Below, in pieces: positions 26,201 through 40,900 of a stretch of DNA of 64,000 bases; within the stretch, counting starts at the first letter, position 1; the number at the start of each line of letters is the position of its first letter. The notes under the pieces are model-generated. The model had not been told where the DNA came from, ran no database searches, and saw nothing but the letters and a program-made list of their open reading frames with translations. Origin of the DNA: Dendrophyllia cribrosa (lineage: Eukaryota; Cnidaria; Anthozoa; Scleractinia; Dendrophylliidae); assembly GCA_024195265.1 (NCBI GenBank), contig JAJLRJ010000006.1:6855639-6919638 (forward strand), given 5' to 3'. A program made the translations under genes and the position numbers.

Positions 26201-29200
26201 TACTAACAAGGAGGTTGGCAGGGTGAAGGGGAGTTGAAAAATCCAACTGGCAAAACAACATGGGATAAAAGAAGAACATCAAAGGAGGGGTAGAGCACAT
26301 TTTCAGTTAGAGATCATGAAGTGAGTACCGTAAATCCTCTTTTCAGCCCCCTGGGAGCTTTCTTTTTAAAAGTTCATTTGGTGGTGGGGGAGCTTAATAG
26401 CGAGGCAGGAGGGACTTACAACATTTATTAATAATATTTTTATAATTTAGCAAAATGCGATACGTGATATCATCCAAACTTCCTTCCTTCTGAGACAGAT
26501 CTGAAGTGCCTTACTTTGTCTGACAGACCAGCCGGCTGGCACATGACTCTGATTGGGTAATGTTTCTCTGTGGGTCTCTGAACTATCTGTTGATGGCAAG
26601 TGATCCCTCGTCCTTCCAGCCACCACAGTCGCAAATGAAATGCAAACCTAGAAGAAATACAAGCAAAAAAATGTGTTTCTTATTATTTTGACCTCTGTCA
26701 ATGACGATTTGTTTTTTTGAAAACTTGGTCTAGCAACAACTTACAAGTCCAACAGATGTTGGCCAACATGTTAGGACATTTAGCTGGGCATCCAACAATG
26801 CCAAAAGAAATATAAGCAAAACAAATGTGTTTCTTATTTGATCCCTTAACTTCTGAAACAATTGACCTCAATGACTGACAGAGGTTTCATTAGAAGCCGG
26901 CAACCGGCAAATTCCGCCGACTACTTCAGAAATTATCGCCGCCTACTTTTCGATTAATTTCAATGAAGTTGATGCCCAGAATGCTGGTAATGCCATTTCC
27001 GAGGTCCTAGATTTCAACACCCCCTAGAAGAAAAGGGGCCCCTTTGTTGCCACTTCCTTCTTTTTTACAAATATTGCCACTTACTCTCAATTTTATTGAA
27101 ACCCCTGCAATGACCATTTGTTTTGGAAAACTTGGTCTTGTATAAGATGTAAATAAAAGTGTTTGGAAGTCTTTTGTTAGCATAAAATATTATTTGAGAA
27201 TTGATGAGCTCACTCCTTCTTGGACACAGACCTTTTTTTGAAGCTTTCAATGTGACTCTTCAGAAGAAGCAATCCTCTCTCCATTATTTGTAGGTTTTGT
27301 TCCTTAAGAAAACAGAAACTCATTAAAACTTACACAATCGTGTACTGTGGAAACTGGTGTAAAAAAAACAGACAGCAAGTACTATACCATGTTAAGGTGC
27401 TGTGAAGCACTTCCAATGATAGTCATGCATCTGCCAATGAATTCATCTTCACACTTTAATGCACCACCATTAGCTGAATTGTTAAAAAATATGCATGTAT
27501 GATTATTAAATAATAACTATTGTAATTGAATATGCTTTTCCCAAGTTTCCAGGCAATGGAATGGCCACAAAGGAAGAAATGATTAAATATATAAAGTAAA
27601 AATATATGGTAAAGCTAAATCTACCCACTAAGTAATGGAGCATTACAATGCTGTGTTCACACTAGGGCAAAACATGTTTAGTCTGGCTTATGCTGTGTTC
27701 ACACTAGGGCAAAACATGTTTAGTCTGGCTTATGCTGTGTTCACACTAGGGTAAAACATGTTTAGTCTGACTTATGCTGTGTTCACATTAGGGCAAAACA
27801 TGTTTAGTCTGGCTTATGCTGTGTTCACACTTTTGGGCAAAACATGTTTAGTCCGACTTATGCTGTGTTCACATTAGGGCAAAACATGTTTAGTTTGGCT
27901 TATGCTGTGTTCACACTAGTGTAAAACATGTTTAGTCTGGCTTATGCTGTGTTCACACTAGGGTAAAACATGTTTAGTCTGGCTAGGGCAAAACATGTTT
28001 ATTCTAAGCATGATTGAACAAGAGTTCTGCAAATGTTGTCTCCTTAAGTTCGAGCTCTATTTTTTTTTATTCATACAAGTGTAATTATAAAGATTTTATG
28101 TGAGCTTATGAAATGTATTTTGAAATTAACAACAAATGTGAACAATGAAATTGCAAATATGTTTATGGTAAACATGTTTGCTTTAAACATTGTTTGGTGC
28201 TGATGTAAACACGGCATAAGATACACACTGTACAAACAAGTCCCAACACTAAAGTGAACGAAACCAAAATTTCAACCAAACTCTTCAAAATAAACTCTTC
28301 AAATGTTGAAAGGTGTTGAACTTTGTAGAATTGACTTAAGAGTAAAATAATGTAAATTAATGTAAAGTTATTACCATTAATATATAGAGAGTTGAGGTAT
28401 GTGATGGCTGCCCAGCTGACCTCTGTTGATCTGGCCTGTACAGCAATTTTCCATAGCTGGTCTATGCCACAAAGCTAGAGTGGGAAGAAACCAAGTTATT
28501 AAAGACCCACCTTCACCCAAAATGCTGTGTGCGCCGTGATCACTTTCTGTGCTGAATTTCGTGTAACACGAAATTCACGCTTGAATGCGTGCAACCAATC
28601 AGATAATGCGTATGAACAATGAAGCATTTCAAAATAAAAACAAACGATCGCAACGACTTTTGGGTGAAGGTGGGCCTTTAATTGTGTTTGACGATAACAG
28701 AATGCTTCCTAATCTTGTAAAGGCAGTTCTTTTTTAGATTTTGAGGTTCAATGCTTAATTAGCAACCCCGCACATTTTTCTCCCTAGATTCAACAGATTC
28801 AAGATCCATTTTAAACTCGTGAATATGCGAAGAGTTAAACAAATTATAGCAGACGGGGACAAATATGCAAATTTTCACTCCTTCCTTCCTTCCATCCATT
28901 GGCTGTAAACTTTTCTTGGTAATTCCGCTGACCAGTGTAAAAGGGGAGGGAGGGGAGGGTGGGGAGGGTGGGGAGGGAGGGAGGGGAAGGCGAGGGTGGG
29001 GAGGGAGGGGAGAGGAGGGAGGGGAGGGGAGGGAGGGGAGGGTGGGGAGGGAGGGAGGGGAGGGGAAGGCGAGGGTGGGGAGGGGAAGGCGAGGGTGGGG
29101 AGGGGAAGGCGAGGGTGGGGAGGGGAAGGCGAGGGTGGGGAGGGTGGGGAGGGAGGGGAGGGTGGGGAGGGTGGGGGAGTTGAATGCAGAGGGTGGAGGA

Positions 29201-31867
29201 GAGATGTGGAGCAAAAATGCAGCCTTATTCTTAACCACAGGAAGGCATTAAAAATAAAGATACACCATGCTGTTACCTTAGCGGGATCACAGGGTTTTAC
29301 ATCAGAGTATTTGAACATCTTGTAGAGTTGCTGGAGAAGATGGAGACCAGTCATAGAGAACTTCTCAGGTGGTAATGATGGAAGCTGAAACAGAATTACA
29401 CCTAACTGTAAATTTTTGTACCATGCTGGTCACTGGTCACTGTTGGCCCTGTCCACCAAATGTTAGCCTTTAATGGACATTTTTTTCTTCCACTGATTTA
29501 TCAGAGTTTGACAGTGTCTGGTGGGGCCATATGCAGGGTTGTCATGGCTACCTCCCTGCTTTTTTGTACCTTGAATGGCATAGGTCCCCACCAACTCTCT
29601 AGGTACCAGTTCCCAAGCTCATCTATTGATATTGGTGATGAGTTTAACACGGTTTTTGTTAAGGTTTACAATAGCAGGTACCAAATTGTGAATAACGGGG
29701 GACCACTGAATGGCAGTGTAGCCGCCATTTATTGGCACACAGTGGAAATTCAGACATTTTTAGTGATTTCTGACCAATTTAGGTCTTTGTTTTCACTGCT
29801 TTGAAAGAGGCAAGTGAATGTGTTTATACATTATTTGTAATGCTTCATAACACCAATATTTAGCATGACCACAAACTCCAAATGAGCTACACATGTACAA
29901 AATATGGCATGCATAAATAAAGAGTTAAGCTAAGTTGCCAGTTGCCAGTTGCGAGTTGCGAGGTTGCGAGTTGCGAGGTTGCGAGTTGCGAGGTTGCAAG
30001 TAGCGAGGTTGCGAGGTCTTGAGTTGCGAGGTCTTGAGTTGCGAGGTTGCGAGTTGCGAGTGCGAGTTTGCGAGTCTCATACAAATAAAGTAAAAACTAT
30101 TATGCATAAGGGGTAACATAACACAACATAACATAGTGCAATGAAAACTCGGCACTGATAACAGGAACAACATAAAGGAGCCACGTCATGATATTTCAAG
30201 TCATATTGTTCTGATGCACAAAATTGATTTCAAATTTAAAAAAAAAAAACTAAAAAAATGATATTTTAAGGAAGGGGAAACACCAAGTGAGTAATAATAA
30301 CCCGGACAGAACCAAGGATGGTTTCGGCTGAGTTACGAATTGATCGAGAAAATTACTGTCCGTGATGTAGCTCCTTTAATGCTAACTAAAAACGACCCAA
30401 AAAAACGCACATTAGCTTTCAGTTTTGGTTTTAGCACGTGTACGGAAAGCCGAGAAGTCCGAATGACAACCAGTTTTGAGATCCAAGTCATGTAAAACCC
30501 ATGTCAATCTTAGTTGGAAACCCCCTACAGAAGTAAGTTTTTAGGTTTAGTATCCTTGTGCAGATTCTTTTCAAATGGTTCATTTCATTGTTCAAAGCTA
30601 AGTTGTTAAATTTTCAGATTGAATATACGATACAAGGTTTCTCGTCTAACAATTCGGTAATTGTGTCGATTCTCCAACGATTCATAACAAAAGCATTTAC
30701 ACTGTAATGTTAAAAATAATGTTCACTTAAATATACTTTGACATGTTCCTGTTTAAGAGAGGATTTCAAATCTGTTGGAACGACACACATGCTTTTTTGA
30801 AAATTTGGATTGTTCTTTTGAATGCATGCAATATCAGCATGATAATAAGCGTTTTACGGAGAGGAACTGTGTTGAACCTGTCCGTTTGCTCTCCACTGAT
30901 GAATCTCGCGATGACAAACGACAATGTCCTATGGAGGATCTGGTGCGATATCGTTGCATCTAAAGGTATTATTGGGATGTGGGCATCCAGCGCACACTTT
31001 AATAATATCTAAGAAATAAACCAAGAAAATAACGTAAGCTATGCAAATAATTGGAAACTGTTCATTGCAAATGCGTGAAAGGGTTACAAAAATAATTGAC
31101 ATCACAGGATGACTGAGATTTTCGTGGATATGAAATGCTACACATGTATGACATACCTCTTTTTATCGTGGATGCCATTGTTGCAATGAACAGCGGACTA
31201 TCTGGTCAGCGGCATATTCGGTGAACGCAACCCTCACAACTCGCAAACTTGCAACTCACAAAATAGCCGACCCTTAAATAAATAGCCAACAGGAACAAAA
31301 AAAAGCGATACAGTTTTATTTCACTCATAATAAAGATCAAATAGCCCATTAAATTTGCATGTAGCAGTAATTTATTCAAATTTTTCAGCACATTTTTCTA
31401 AAAATATAGCCGGCACAAGAATTGAAATAGCTGAGTAAAAGTCCCAGCTCTAACAAAAATCCTGGTTTAAATAGTTATCATGATTATAGAACCTATACCC
31501 GTCATTTTTCATGGCCATGGCTAGCGGAATGTTTCGCGGGCGCATTGTGTGCCCACCGTACACGTTGGGCTAGCTCACTGACGCGTATGACGTTGCAAAA
31601 CATGCGTGTGACGCCACAAAACATCCGGGATCTTTGAGGCATTGTTTTTCGTGTGGCTACACAGCCGTCAGCTCGGTAAACACTTTAGCCATTGCAGGAT
31701 TTTTTGCTGATTTTAGCGGAGAATTAAAGTCGTTATTACCCAACATTTTTTTTTGCGGTTTGGTACTCAAGACAGGATACTAATGAAGCTGCTTTAGTGG
31801 AAAAAGAAGAGCTTTCAGGGATAAAATCTTGCTTCGACAACACTCCAAGTTGCGACCACTTTAGTCA

Positions 31868-31901
<34 letters not shown>

Positions 31902-34900
31902 ATTTAAACCCAAGTCGCCAGTCCGGCGACTAAAATTTTGACTAATCGAAATTTTGAGCGACAATCATCCGAAGCCCGAGTAAAAAAAAACAGAGAACGC
32001 TCTGACGCGTTACGAATTTTTTTAATTCACCTTGAAAAATAATTGTTTTATGATTGAAACCAGCAGAAATTGAGTAAATGAAAACAATTTAAAACACTTC
32101 TATCCATAAAATATACCTGTGAGAAAGAACGGAGATTTATCTCTCGATCAGAATGAGACGAGCTGTGCTCGTTCCGCTTGACTAAACTTTAGCACGTGAC
32201 AATGTTACCTTTGAGCGTGATTCAGTACACGCAATCTCGTAAATTTCCTCCAAGAATAAAAGGAACTGCGAAAGCTTGGAAAGTTCCACCGTTAATTGAT
32301 CCATAATGAATTCCAGAAACACATTTTGTTACAGCAGACACAAAAATACTTCATATGAAAAAGCCAGCCAATTTTGACAACAAGGGATAAATAAAGCGCG
32401 TGTGTCGAGTCTAGCCGTAATCGATTCTATAAATAAAACCGCAATAAAAATAAAAACAGCTACGCCGGTCCACGGCAAATAAATTTCACTTGGATGAACG
32501 AACCAGGATTTACCTTTTTACTGTTTTTCAAGATTTCTTCGATACAAAAAATCATGTCTTGGCGATTGCCTTCAAACGTGAAAGTTTTTTTTGCATTCAC
32601 TTCGCATAAAAATATGTAAATAACGCCAGGACATATGCATTATTTTAGTTTCATTTCTCGAAAGATTGTTGAATAAACTATACCAGTTACACTAGTGTTT
32701 TGTTTTGTGAATTACGAATTATATTAAACAATCCTGACATTTCCATGTTTTTGTTTAGTGGCTTTGATTCTTAATATATATATCTTAAAATCCGATTTTT
32801 TCGCGGGAAAAAATGGCCATTTTTCAAACAAATCTAGTGCTTCTTGCAAAAATCCTATTTAGCTAAAAAGTACATAAATGCAAAGATAAGTTAACAGAGC
32901 ACCAGCACATGACAGCAACAATGTTGCCAGGATGTCATGTTTTCTTGTTCGTTTTACAACATTTTGTTCATTGTTTAGTTTGTGAAAATACACCGCCATT
33001 TTGTCTTCAAACCATGTGGCTTCACGTGGGTAAACTGTTAGGTTTTCAAATATGGAATTTAGTGTCCAGTTTTCCACAGCAATAACGTAGGCAAACATTT
33101 GGACGCTAAAGGGTCACAAGTGTTACAAAATTTGGTTTCCTGAACTGGCAGTAAAGGCATGACATTTCTTCAATCTTGACCATTGTTTTTGGTTGATATT
33201 ACAACTAGTTTGTACTATAACTGTAATCCTGAAAATCTACGAAAGTCGAAGTTTATTGTAAAGGATTCATTGAAACTGAAGCTAATTATTAAGTTAGCCA
33301 ATGATATATCAAGTTCATTATGATGAGCCGCTAATACGTTGTACAGTAATCAATCATTATAATGAAAAGATTTGATTTCACTTTAAAAATTGTTTGAGAG
33401 TTAAAAATGTTTAAGTGGTTTCATGAAAAGGCTATAATAAATACAGTATAAGGATATATTAATTATTAATTGAATAGTTAATTAATAATCGATTAATTAA
33501 TTAATTGATTAATTAATTCTGGCGACTAAAATTTTTCATTGGCGACCAAGTCTTAAGAGTCAGTGGCCAAATGACCACCAAGAAAAAAAGTTAACTTGGA
33601 GTGTTGCTTCGAGGAACTATATACGTTTTTAGCAATGCAAAGAGATGGGTTCGTTTTACAGATTTCAGCACCAAAGCGGAGATTTAAAGAATTTCCAAGT
33701 ACAGTAGACGCCGGAGGGACTTAAAGGTAAAACAAATTACCGGTACATTTTTCAATGGAAATTTATCTTGATATCAATCTGTGATTGACTTTTTGTTTGT
33801 GTTCTCGTTAGTTTTGGAGAATTGTTTATAAACATGTAGCTTAAATTCAAATGAATGGGGTTAGTTTCTAGAGAAACTGTGGCGCTGCGTCGGTGGGGGG
33901 ATGAAACACGAGAATTAGTTTTATCGACTGAGTCAATAAGGTAAATTGACCACCATAAAAAATTCAAATAGCTGACGTTTCGAGCGCTAGCCCTTCCTCG
34001 TCGCTCCGACGAAGGGCTAGCACTCGAAACATCAGCTATTTGAATCTTTTTATGGTGGTCAATTTACCTTATTGACTCAGTTGATAAAACTAATTCTTGT
34101 TGTAGCTTAAATTCAGTTGTATTAATTTCTTGAATTTCATCGAAGACACGGCTCGGCCTCGATGCACTATAAATGGTACGCGTTTTCCTTTTAAACAAAC
34201 TAATGGAGATTTGAATAAAATTTTTTGAAAGAAGATTGTGTTGTCCATTTTTATGTGTTTGTTCATTCATTACATAGATAGAAAAGCGATTTTATGTAAA
34301 CAAAACAAGACTTAGATTTTATTCTCACGTCGCCTTATGCAAATATGTTTGTATTTTTGCATTTTTGATTTCCAAATCAGTTTCTCAGGCATTTTTTGAC
34401 AACTGTATTTTATTCGGAAAATAGTCGTAATAGTTATTCTAGACAAAGAAAAAGTTGTTTTTGTGAACTTTTGTATGGTCTAAATGTACTGTGCAGACGG
34501 TCAGGTAATACTTTTTTTGAGAATTGCTAAAATTGAAAAATAGCCCGGTTGTCAATCTTAAGAGTGACTTTCCCTAAATACCAACTATAGCCGTGCAAGA
34601 TAGAAAAATCGAAATCGCCCAAACTTTTCCACAATAAAGACCTTAGAAAACTATTTTAGAAAATATGGGTTACAGCTGTTGTGGATTTATATATTCCAAG
34701 CAGGACAATATTTTAATATTTACCATTGCCAGAGGCCTAAGACAAGCGAAAAATGCCCTTTTTAGTTGGCCTCGTGTGCAAAATTTAAAAGAGGCTGGAT
34801 CACTATTTCACTACTTTAGAATCCAGCGATCCTTTCTTTACCTTTTGCCGTTATTAGAATGAAATAATATTCCAACTACAATTTTTGGGAATTTTTTTAA

Positions 34901-37900
34901 GTTACTGTTAGAAATGGTGTTTTTAAAAGTGTCAAAATTGGCTAACTTTAGAAACAAAAATCACTACCTGGTACATGGATTTTAAACTCAAGTTAACATT
35001 CTAATAAAACAGCAACTCTAGTTCTATTGGAATATGAAATAAAATTTTGGGGCAATTAAAACTGCGAAGTTTGACAGCCGAAAACATTCACGCTACTTGA
35101 TCGAAATTGGAGATCGTTGACCATCAACAACAGTCGCATCGCCCACCGATAAAATTGAATTGCCCTAGTGTTTTATTACCGTATATTTTCTTCAAGGAGA
35201 CCTTTCTCGTACCACTTTATGGCCATATTTAGGTTTTGCTGATAAAATGCATCCTCTGTGGCTTCGAAAAAGTTATATTCCTTTAGTCGTTTCTCAGGCA
35301 AATTAAGACAAGTCGCTTTATACTCTGTTTACAACCAAGAATTATCGCCGATAAACCCTTGTGAATCTCTTCATCTTCATTACTTTTTTAGGGCATCTTC
35401 TTATATGATAACATAAGACATAAATTAAAAATAAAACAAAACGAAAGTAAAGCGGGACTCACCTTTGATTTCTTTGGGTCAAGAACGATACAAGAACATC
35501 GAGAAAACAAAGTCCGTTCATCGCCGTGCGAGCGTGACAGCATTGCGAGGCACCGTGACAAGTTTTAACAAGTCCCAGGTCACCAGCTCTGTCACGTCAA
35601 CATTTCGTACATCAAAGGAGGAAAACGAGTAGTCTCCTGAGCTACTGTCTAAACATTTAATAGTAAAATTCTTGGCAACGTAATTTTGTTTAAAGCACGT
35701 AACATTGAATTCATTGCAATAACTATGAGTCATTCTTACAACTGTGAGTTTTGTGCTGCTGCACTTGTCTTACAATTCGTTTCGGGTATTGTACCCCTAC
35801 AAGTTTAGGAACATCTTTGTTTCGCAATTTCGTCTGCAGCCAGGGTTCTCAATAAAAAAAAAAGGTTGATGGGGAACCTTTACTCCAGAACAATAAAGCT
35901 CCCAACCTTCCAAAATGGTGGATTTACCGCCGGGGAGCGGGACAATCCAGTTCGGCTTTTACATAAACTTCTTCGTCGACCTCTACATTCTTTCTTCCCT
36001 TTGAAGCTGGCAATGAGATTACACCGAGAAGTCCCCAGAAGAAAACTGGCTCTCAAAACGAGGTGGTTGTGGATAATGTAGAGGTCGACGAAGAAGTTTA
36101 TGTAAAAGTCGTAATGGATTCTGTGACAAATCCACTATTTTCCTGTCCAAAGGATGGTTGCATAAAGGCATACACGCGTCACTCGGCTTTAGAAAATCAT
36201 TTGTTCTACGAGAAAAGGGCGTTACGCCCTGTTAAATAGACACTTATGGACAAGGCAAAAGCCATATGCATGTATTACGAAAAGCTGCAAGGTGATGCAA
36301 GTGCTCCTCCCCAACTCTGGAAGGTATGCCACTTCCAAGTCTAACAACAACAACTGAAGCAATACCGGAAGGATGGGCCCTAAGATTGAGCAAGAAAAAG
36401 AAGAGCGTCAAAATAGCGAAACATACAACGTGAATCCGACCACGAAGAACAGAACGAAGACACAATAGCAGCTGAAGAGGAAGCGGCAAATGAACATGTC
36501 CGTTCAACTGTTCTGAATGAAGTGGCCTTAACGCACCAAATTGTGTATGACATGTTTAACTTATGTGACATGTTCCAGTCACGTAAACTCAGTTTATCAA
36601 TGCTTCGCACTGTTTTGACGTGGAAGTAGCGCACATCAAAGGGCGAAGGAAAGCCCCTTATCTTTCTTTGTTAGAAGACCTTATAAAAACATGCAACTGT
36701 TGTGAGGAAGATCCGGCTTAGGATTTTATTCTTTGGGAACGAAATATTCAAAAGCCATTAAGCCTGCAATTCTTTTTTGTCCCCTTTCAAGAATTGCCCC
36801 ACTCTCAAAAAAGGAAAAGAACGAAATTTCGCGATTTTAATCTGGCTTGTTTTAGAAACAAAAATTGTTAAATTTATACAGTAAGGTTGGAAGAACATAC
36901 CAAGCATATTTTGGCTGCGAATTCTTATTCTGATTACACATTTCTCTCCAAAGTTGATGTTCAACAAAGTAAACCAATACCACCGAAGTATTAGCTAGAT
37001 TATTGTTCTGAGTAAAGGCTCCCCATCAACTTTTTTTGATATTAAGAACCCTGGCTGCAGACGAAATTCCGAAACAAAGATGTTCCTAAACTTGTAGGGG
37101 TACAATACCAGAAACGAACTGTAAGACAAGTGCAGCAGCACAAAACTTACAGTTGTAAGAATGACTCACAGTTATTGCAATGAATTCAATGTTACGTGCT
37201 TTAAACAAAATTACTTTGCCAAGAATTTTGCTAATAAATGTTTAGACAGTAGCTCAGAAGACTACTCGTTTTCCACATGTTGACGTGACAGAGCTGGTGA
37301 CCTGGGACTGTTGTTGATGGTCAACATTCTCCAATTTCGATCAAGTAGCGTGAATGTTTTCAGCTGTCAAACTTCCCAGTTTTAATTGCCCCAAAAATTT
37401 ATTTCATATTTCAATAGAACTAGAGTTGCTGTTTTATTGAAATGTTAACTTGAGTTCAAAATCCATGTACCAGGTAGTGATTTTTGTTTCTAAAGTTAGC
37501 CAATTTTGACACTTTTAAAAACACCGTTTCTAACAGTAACTTAAAAAAATTCCCAAAAATTGTAGTTGAAATATTATTACATTCTAATAACGGCAAAAGG
37601 TAAAGAAAGGATTGCTGGATTCTAAAGTGGTGAAATAGTGATCCAGCCTCTTTAATTGCACACGAGGCCAACTAAAAAGGGCATTTTTCGCCTCTCTGAG
37701 GCCCCTGGCGAGAGTAAATATTAAAATATTGTCCTGCTTGGAATATATAAATCCAAAACAGCTGAAACCTATATTTTCTAAAATAGTTTTCTAAGGTCTT
37801 TATTGTGGCAAAGTTTGGGCGATTTCGATTTTTCTATCTTGCATGGCTATAGTTGGTATTTAGGGAAAGTCACTCTTAATTCTTGTGCTTCCAACCTTTC

Positions 37901-40900
37901 ACCTAAGTTAAGTTTCATCTCGTGCTCTTTATAAAGCGTTTTGCAGTTCAGATCTAGATGCGCTCTTTTACTCGATACCGATCGAGTTCATACCTAGAGT
38001 ATATTAACTGAGGTTTTAAAAAACTAATATAGGCCTTTCTTTTTGCCATTGGACCGTAAGAAGGTCCCGGATGTCGCTGTATTCTCGGCGATGACACTTT
38101 GTGATGTCAGTCATGGAGTAGCGTGCCACCTCCAGTCATAGAGTAGCGTGCACCCCTCGAGGACACTGTGATGCCAGTCATGGAGTAGTGTGCCACCTCC
38201 AGTCATAGAGTAGCGTGCACCCCCCAGGACACTTTGTGATGCCACTCATAAAGTAGCGTGCCACCCTCCAGGACACTTTGTGATGCTAGTCATGGTGTAG
38301 CAAGCCACCCCCCAGGACACTTTGTGATGCCAGTCATGGAGTAGCGTACCACCCCCCAGGACACTTTGTGATGCCAGTCATGGAATAGCGTACCATCCCC
38401 CAGTACACTGTGTTGCCAGTCATAGAGTAGCCTGCACCCCTCCAGGACACTTTGTGATGCCAGTCAGAGTTATTTTTGACCCACCCAGGACACTTTGTAA
38501 TGCCACTTATAGAGTAGCGTGCACCTGCCCAGGACACTTTGTGAAGCCTGTCATGGGGTAGCGTGCCACCCCCCAGGGCACTTTGTGATGCCAGTCATGG
38601 AGTAGCGTGCAAATCCCCAGCACACTTTGTGATGCCACTCATGGAGTAGCGTGAACCCCTCCAGGACACTTTGTGATGCCAGTCATGGAGTAGCATGCAA
38701 ACCCCCAGGACACTTTGTGATGCCAGTCATGGAGTAGCATGCAAACCCCAAGGACACTTTGTGATGCCATTCATGGAGTAGCATGCAAACCCCCAGGACA
38801 CTTTGTGATGCCAGTCATGGAGTAGCATGCAAACCCCCAGGACACTTTGTGATGCCAGTCATGGAGTAGCATGCAAATGCCCAAGACACTTTGTGATGCC
38901 AGTCATGGAGTAGCGTGCAAATCCCCAGCACACTTTGTGATGCCACTCATGGAGTAGCGTGTACCCCTAGGACACTTTATGATGCCAGTCATGAAGTAGC
39001 GTACCATCCCCCAGGACACTTTGTGATGTCAGTCATGGAGTAGCGTGCAAATCCCCAACACACTTTGTGATGCCACTCATGGAGTAGCGTGAACCCCTCC
39101 AGGACACTTTGTGATGCCAGTCATGGAGTAGCATGCAAACCCCCAGGACACTTTGTGATGCCAGTCATGGAGTAGCATGCAAACCCCAAGGACACTTTGT
39201 GACGCCATTCATGGAGTAGCATGCAAACCCCCAGGACACTTTGTGATGCCAGTCATGGAGTAGCATGCAAACCCCAAGGACACTTTGTGATGCCAGTCAT
39301 GGAGTAGCGTGCACCCGCCCAGGACACTTTGTGATGCCAGTCATGGAGTAGCGTGCAAATCCCCAGCACACTTTGTGATGCCAGTCATGGAGTAGCGTGA
39401 ACCCCCCCAGGACACTTTGTGATGACAGTCATAGAGTAATGTGCACCCGCCCAGGACACTTTGTGATGCCAGTCATGGAGTAGCGTGTACCCCTAGGACA
39501 CTTTATGATGCCAGTCATGAAGTAGCGTACCATCCCCCAGGACACTTTGTGATGCCAATCATGGAGTAGCGTGCACCCCTCCAGGACACTTTGTGATGTC
39601 AGTCATGGAGTAGCGTGCATCCCCAGGACACTTTGTGATGCCAGTCATGCAGTAGCGAGGCATTGCCCGGAAATGGCATTGTCTTTCGCAACATGTACTT
39701 ACAGTGCCCAGTGATGCGCAGCATAATTATTTGCATATACAGAACCAGTCGGTTGTATTTGCTCAACAGAATAAGCTTTGGGAATACTCTAGTCTCTAGT
39801 ATCTTGGCAGATTCAACTGCTGTCAATTACACGGTTTGATGCGTGATGTAAATCCCAAGGTGTGATAAAGTTAACAATCGTGCTGTAATTAAGAGCGTCT
39901 GTCTGTAAAAATCAGACAAATTTGAATTTTTTTGGCAAGTAATAAAAATTCGATTTCTTTCATATTTTAAAGTTAGATAGATAAAGGTATAACAAAACTC
40001 ACTTGATACTTTTTTCGGCCAAATATCTTTTTATTTAAAAGAAAAATTCAAAAAACGAAAGTCCGTTAAAATCGCCATTTGAGGTGGAAAATTATTGCAC
40101 AACTTTGACAGTGTCGCTTGCAAAAACAAGTAACGCTACGGCATTTAAAACATGAAAATCATATTTTGCAATCTTTAAATATCTAGTAGAGAGATTTAGG
40201 GAATTATTTTGTTGTTCTTTGCTTGCAAAATAATTTTATTTCGAAGACATATATTTTACTTCTTTAAAAGTACCTCGTAAACAAAACAATTTTTCACCAT
40301 GTGCTAAACCTTTAAACGGATTAAGTTTCTGTTGGTTAATTTTTATAAAGATGATCTCAAGATTGCCGTAAAAATTTCTTTGGGCAAATGATTCAGAGCA
40401 ACGCTAGAGCATTTCAAACTTCGTTAAAATTAGAGTTATTTGACCTTACGAGGTCAACTATCAATTTGCGGGTCACACAAACATTTCACGTTCCACCACG
40501 TCTTAACACAAATAAGGTTAAAGTAGCCACATGGAAAAAATGTTTTGAAATTTTCTTACCTTATTTGTTGTAGAAGACTTATCCAGAGATCATTTTCTTG
40601 CATTTTTTCAGCGTTCATCGTATGTCCTTTAGTCTTGTTTACAACGTCCGATAAACGTCGGACGACAACAACGTAATATTAAACGGTCGGGTCAGCCAAT
40701 CTTTGTTAAACTTTCGACACTTTTCAGTATCACGGCATCTATTCAATGGGCTAATTACTTTTTGGAGCGTTCCTCGGTTTTGTAGTGCGCTAAAAGATTT
40801 GAAATGTTACTTTGAAGTACAAACAAAACCTGTCGGACGTTTGCTTTCAGTCTTTTTTCAGTTATGTCACGCAATGCAGTTTTGTTTGCATTTAAGGGGG

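Noticed and set aside
28759..29354. Proline-rich and glycine-rich open frames on both strands
   Set aside because: Produced by the G-rich repeat array; no start context, no conservation signal, and they overlap in several frames at once.
38090..39660. Possible CRISPR array
   Set aside because: Units are contiguous minisatellite repeats without unique spacers, and the context is a eukaryotic intron.
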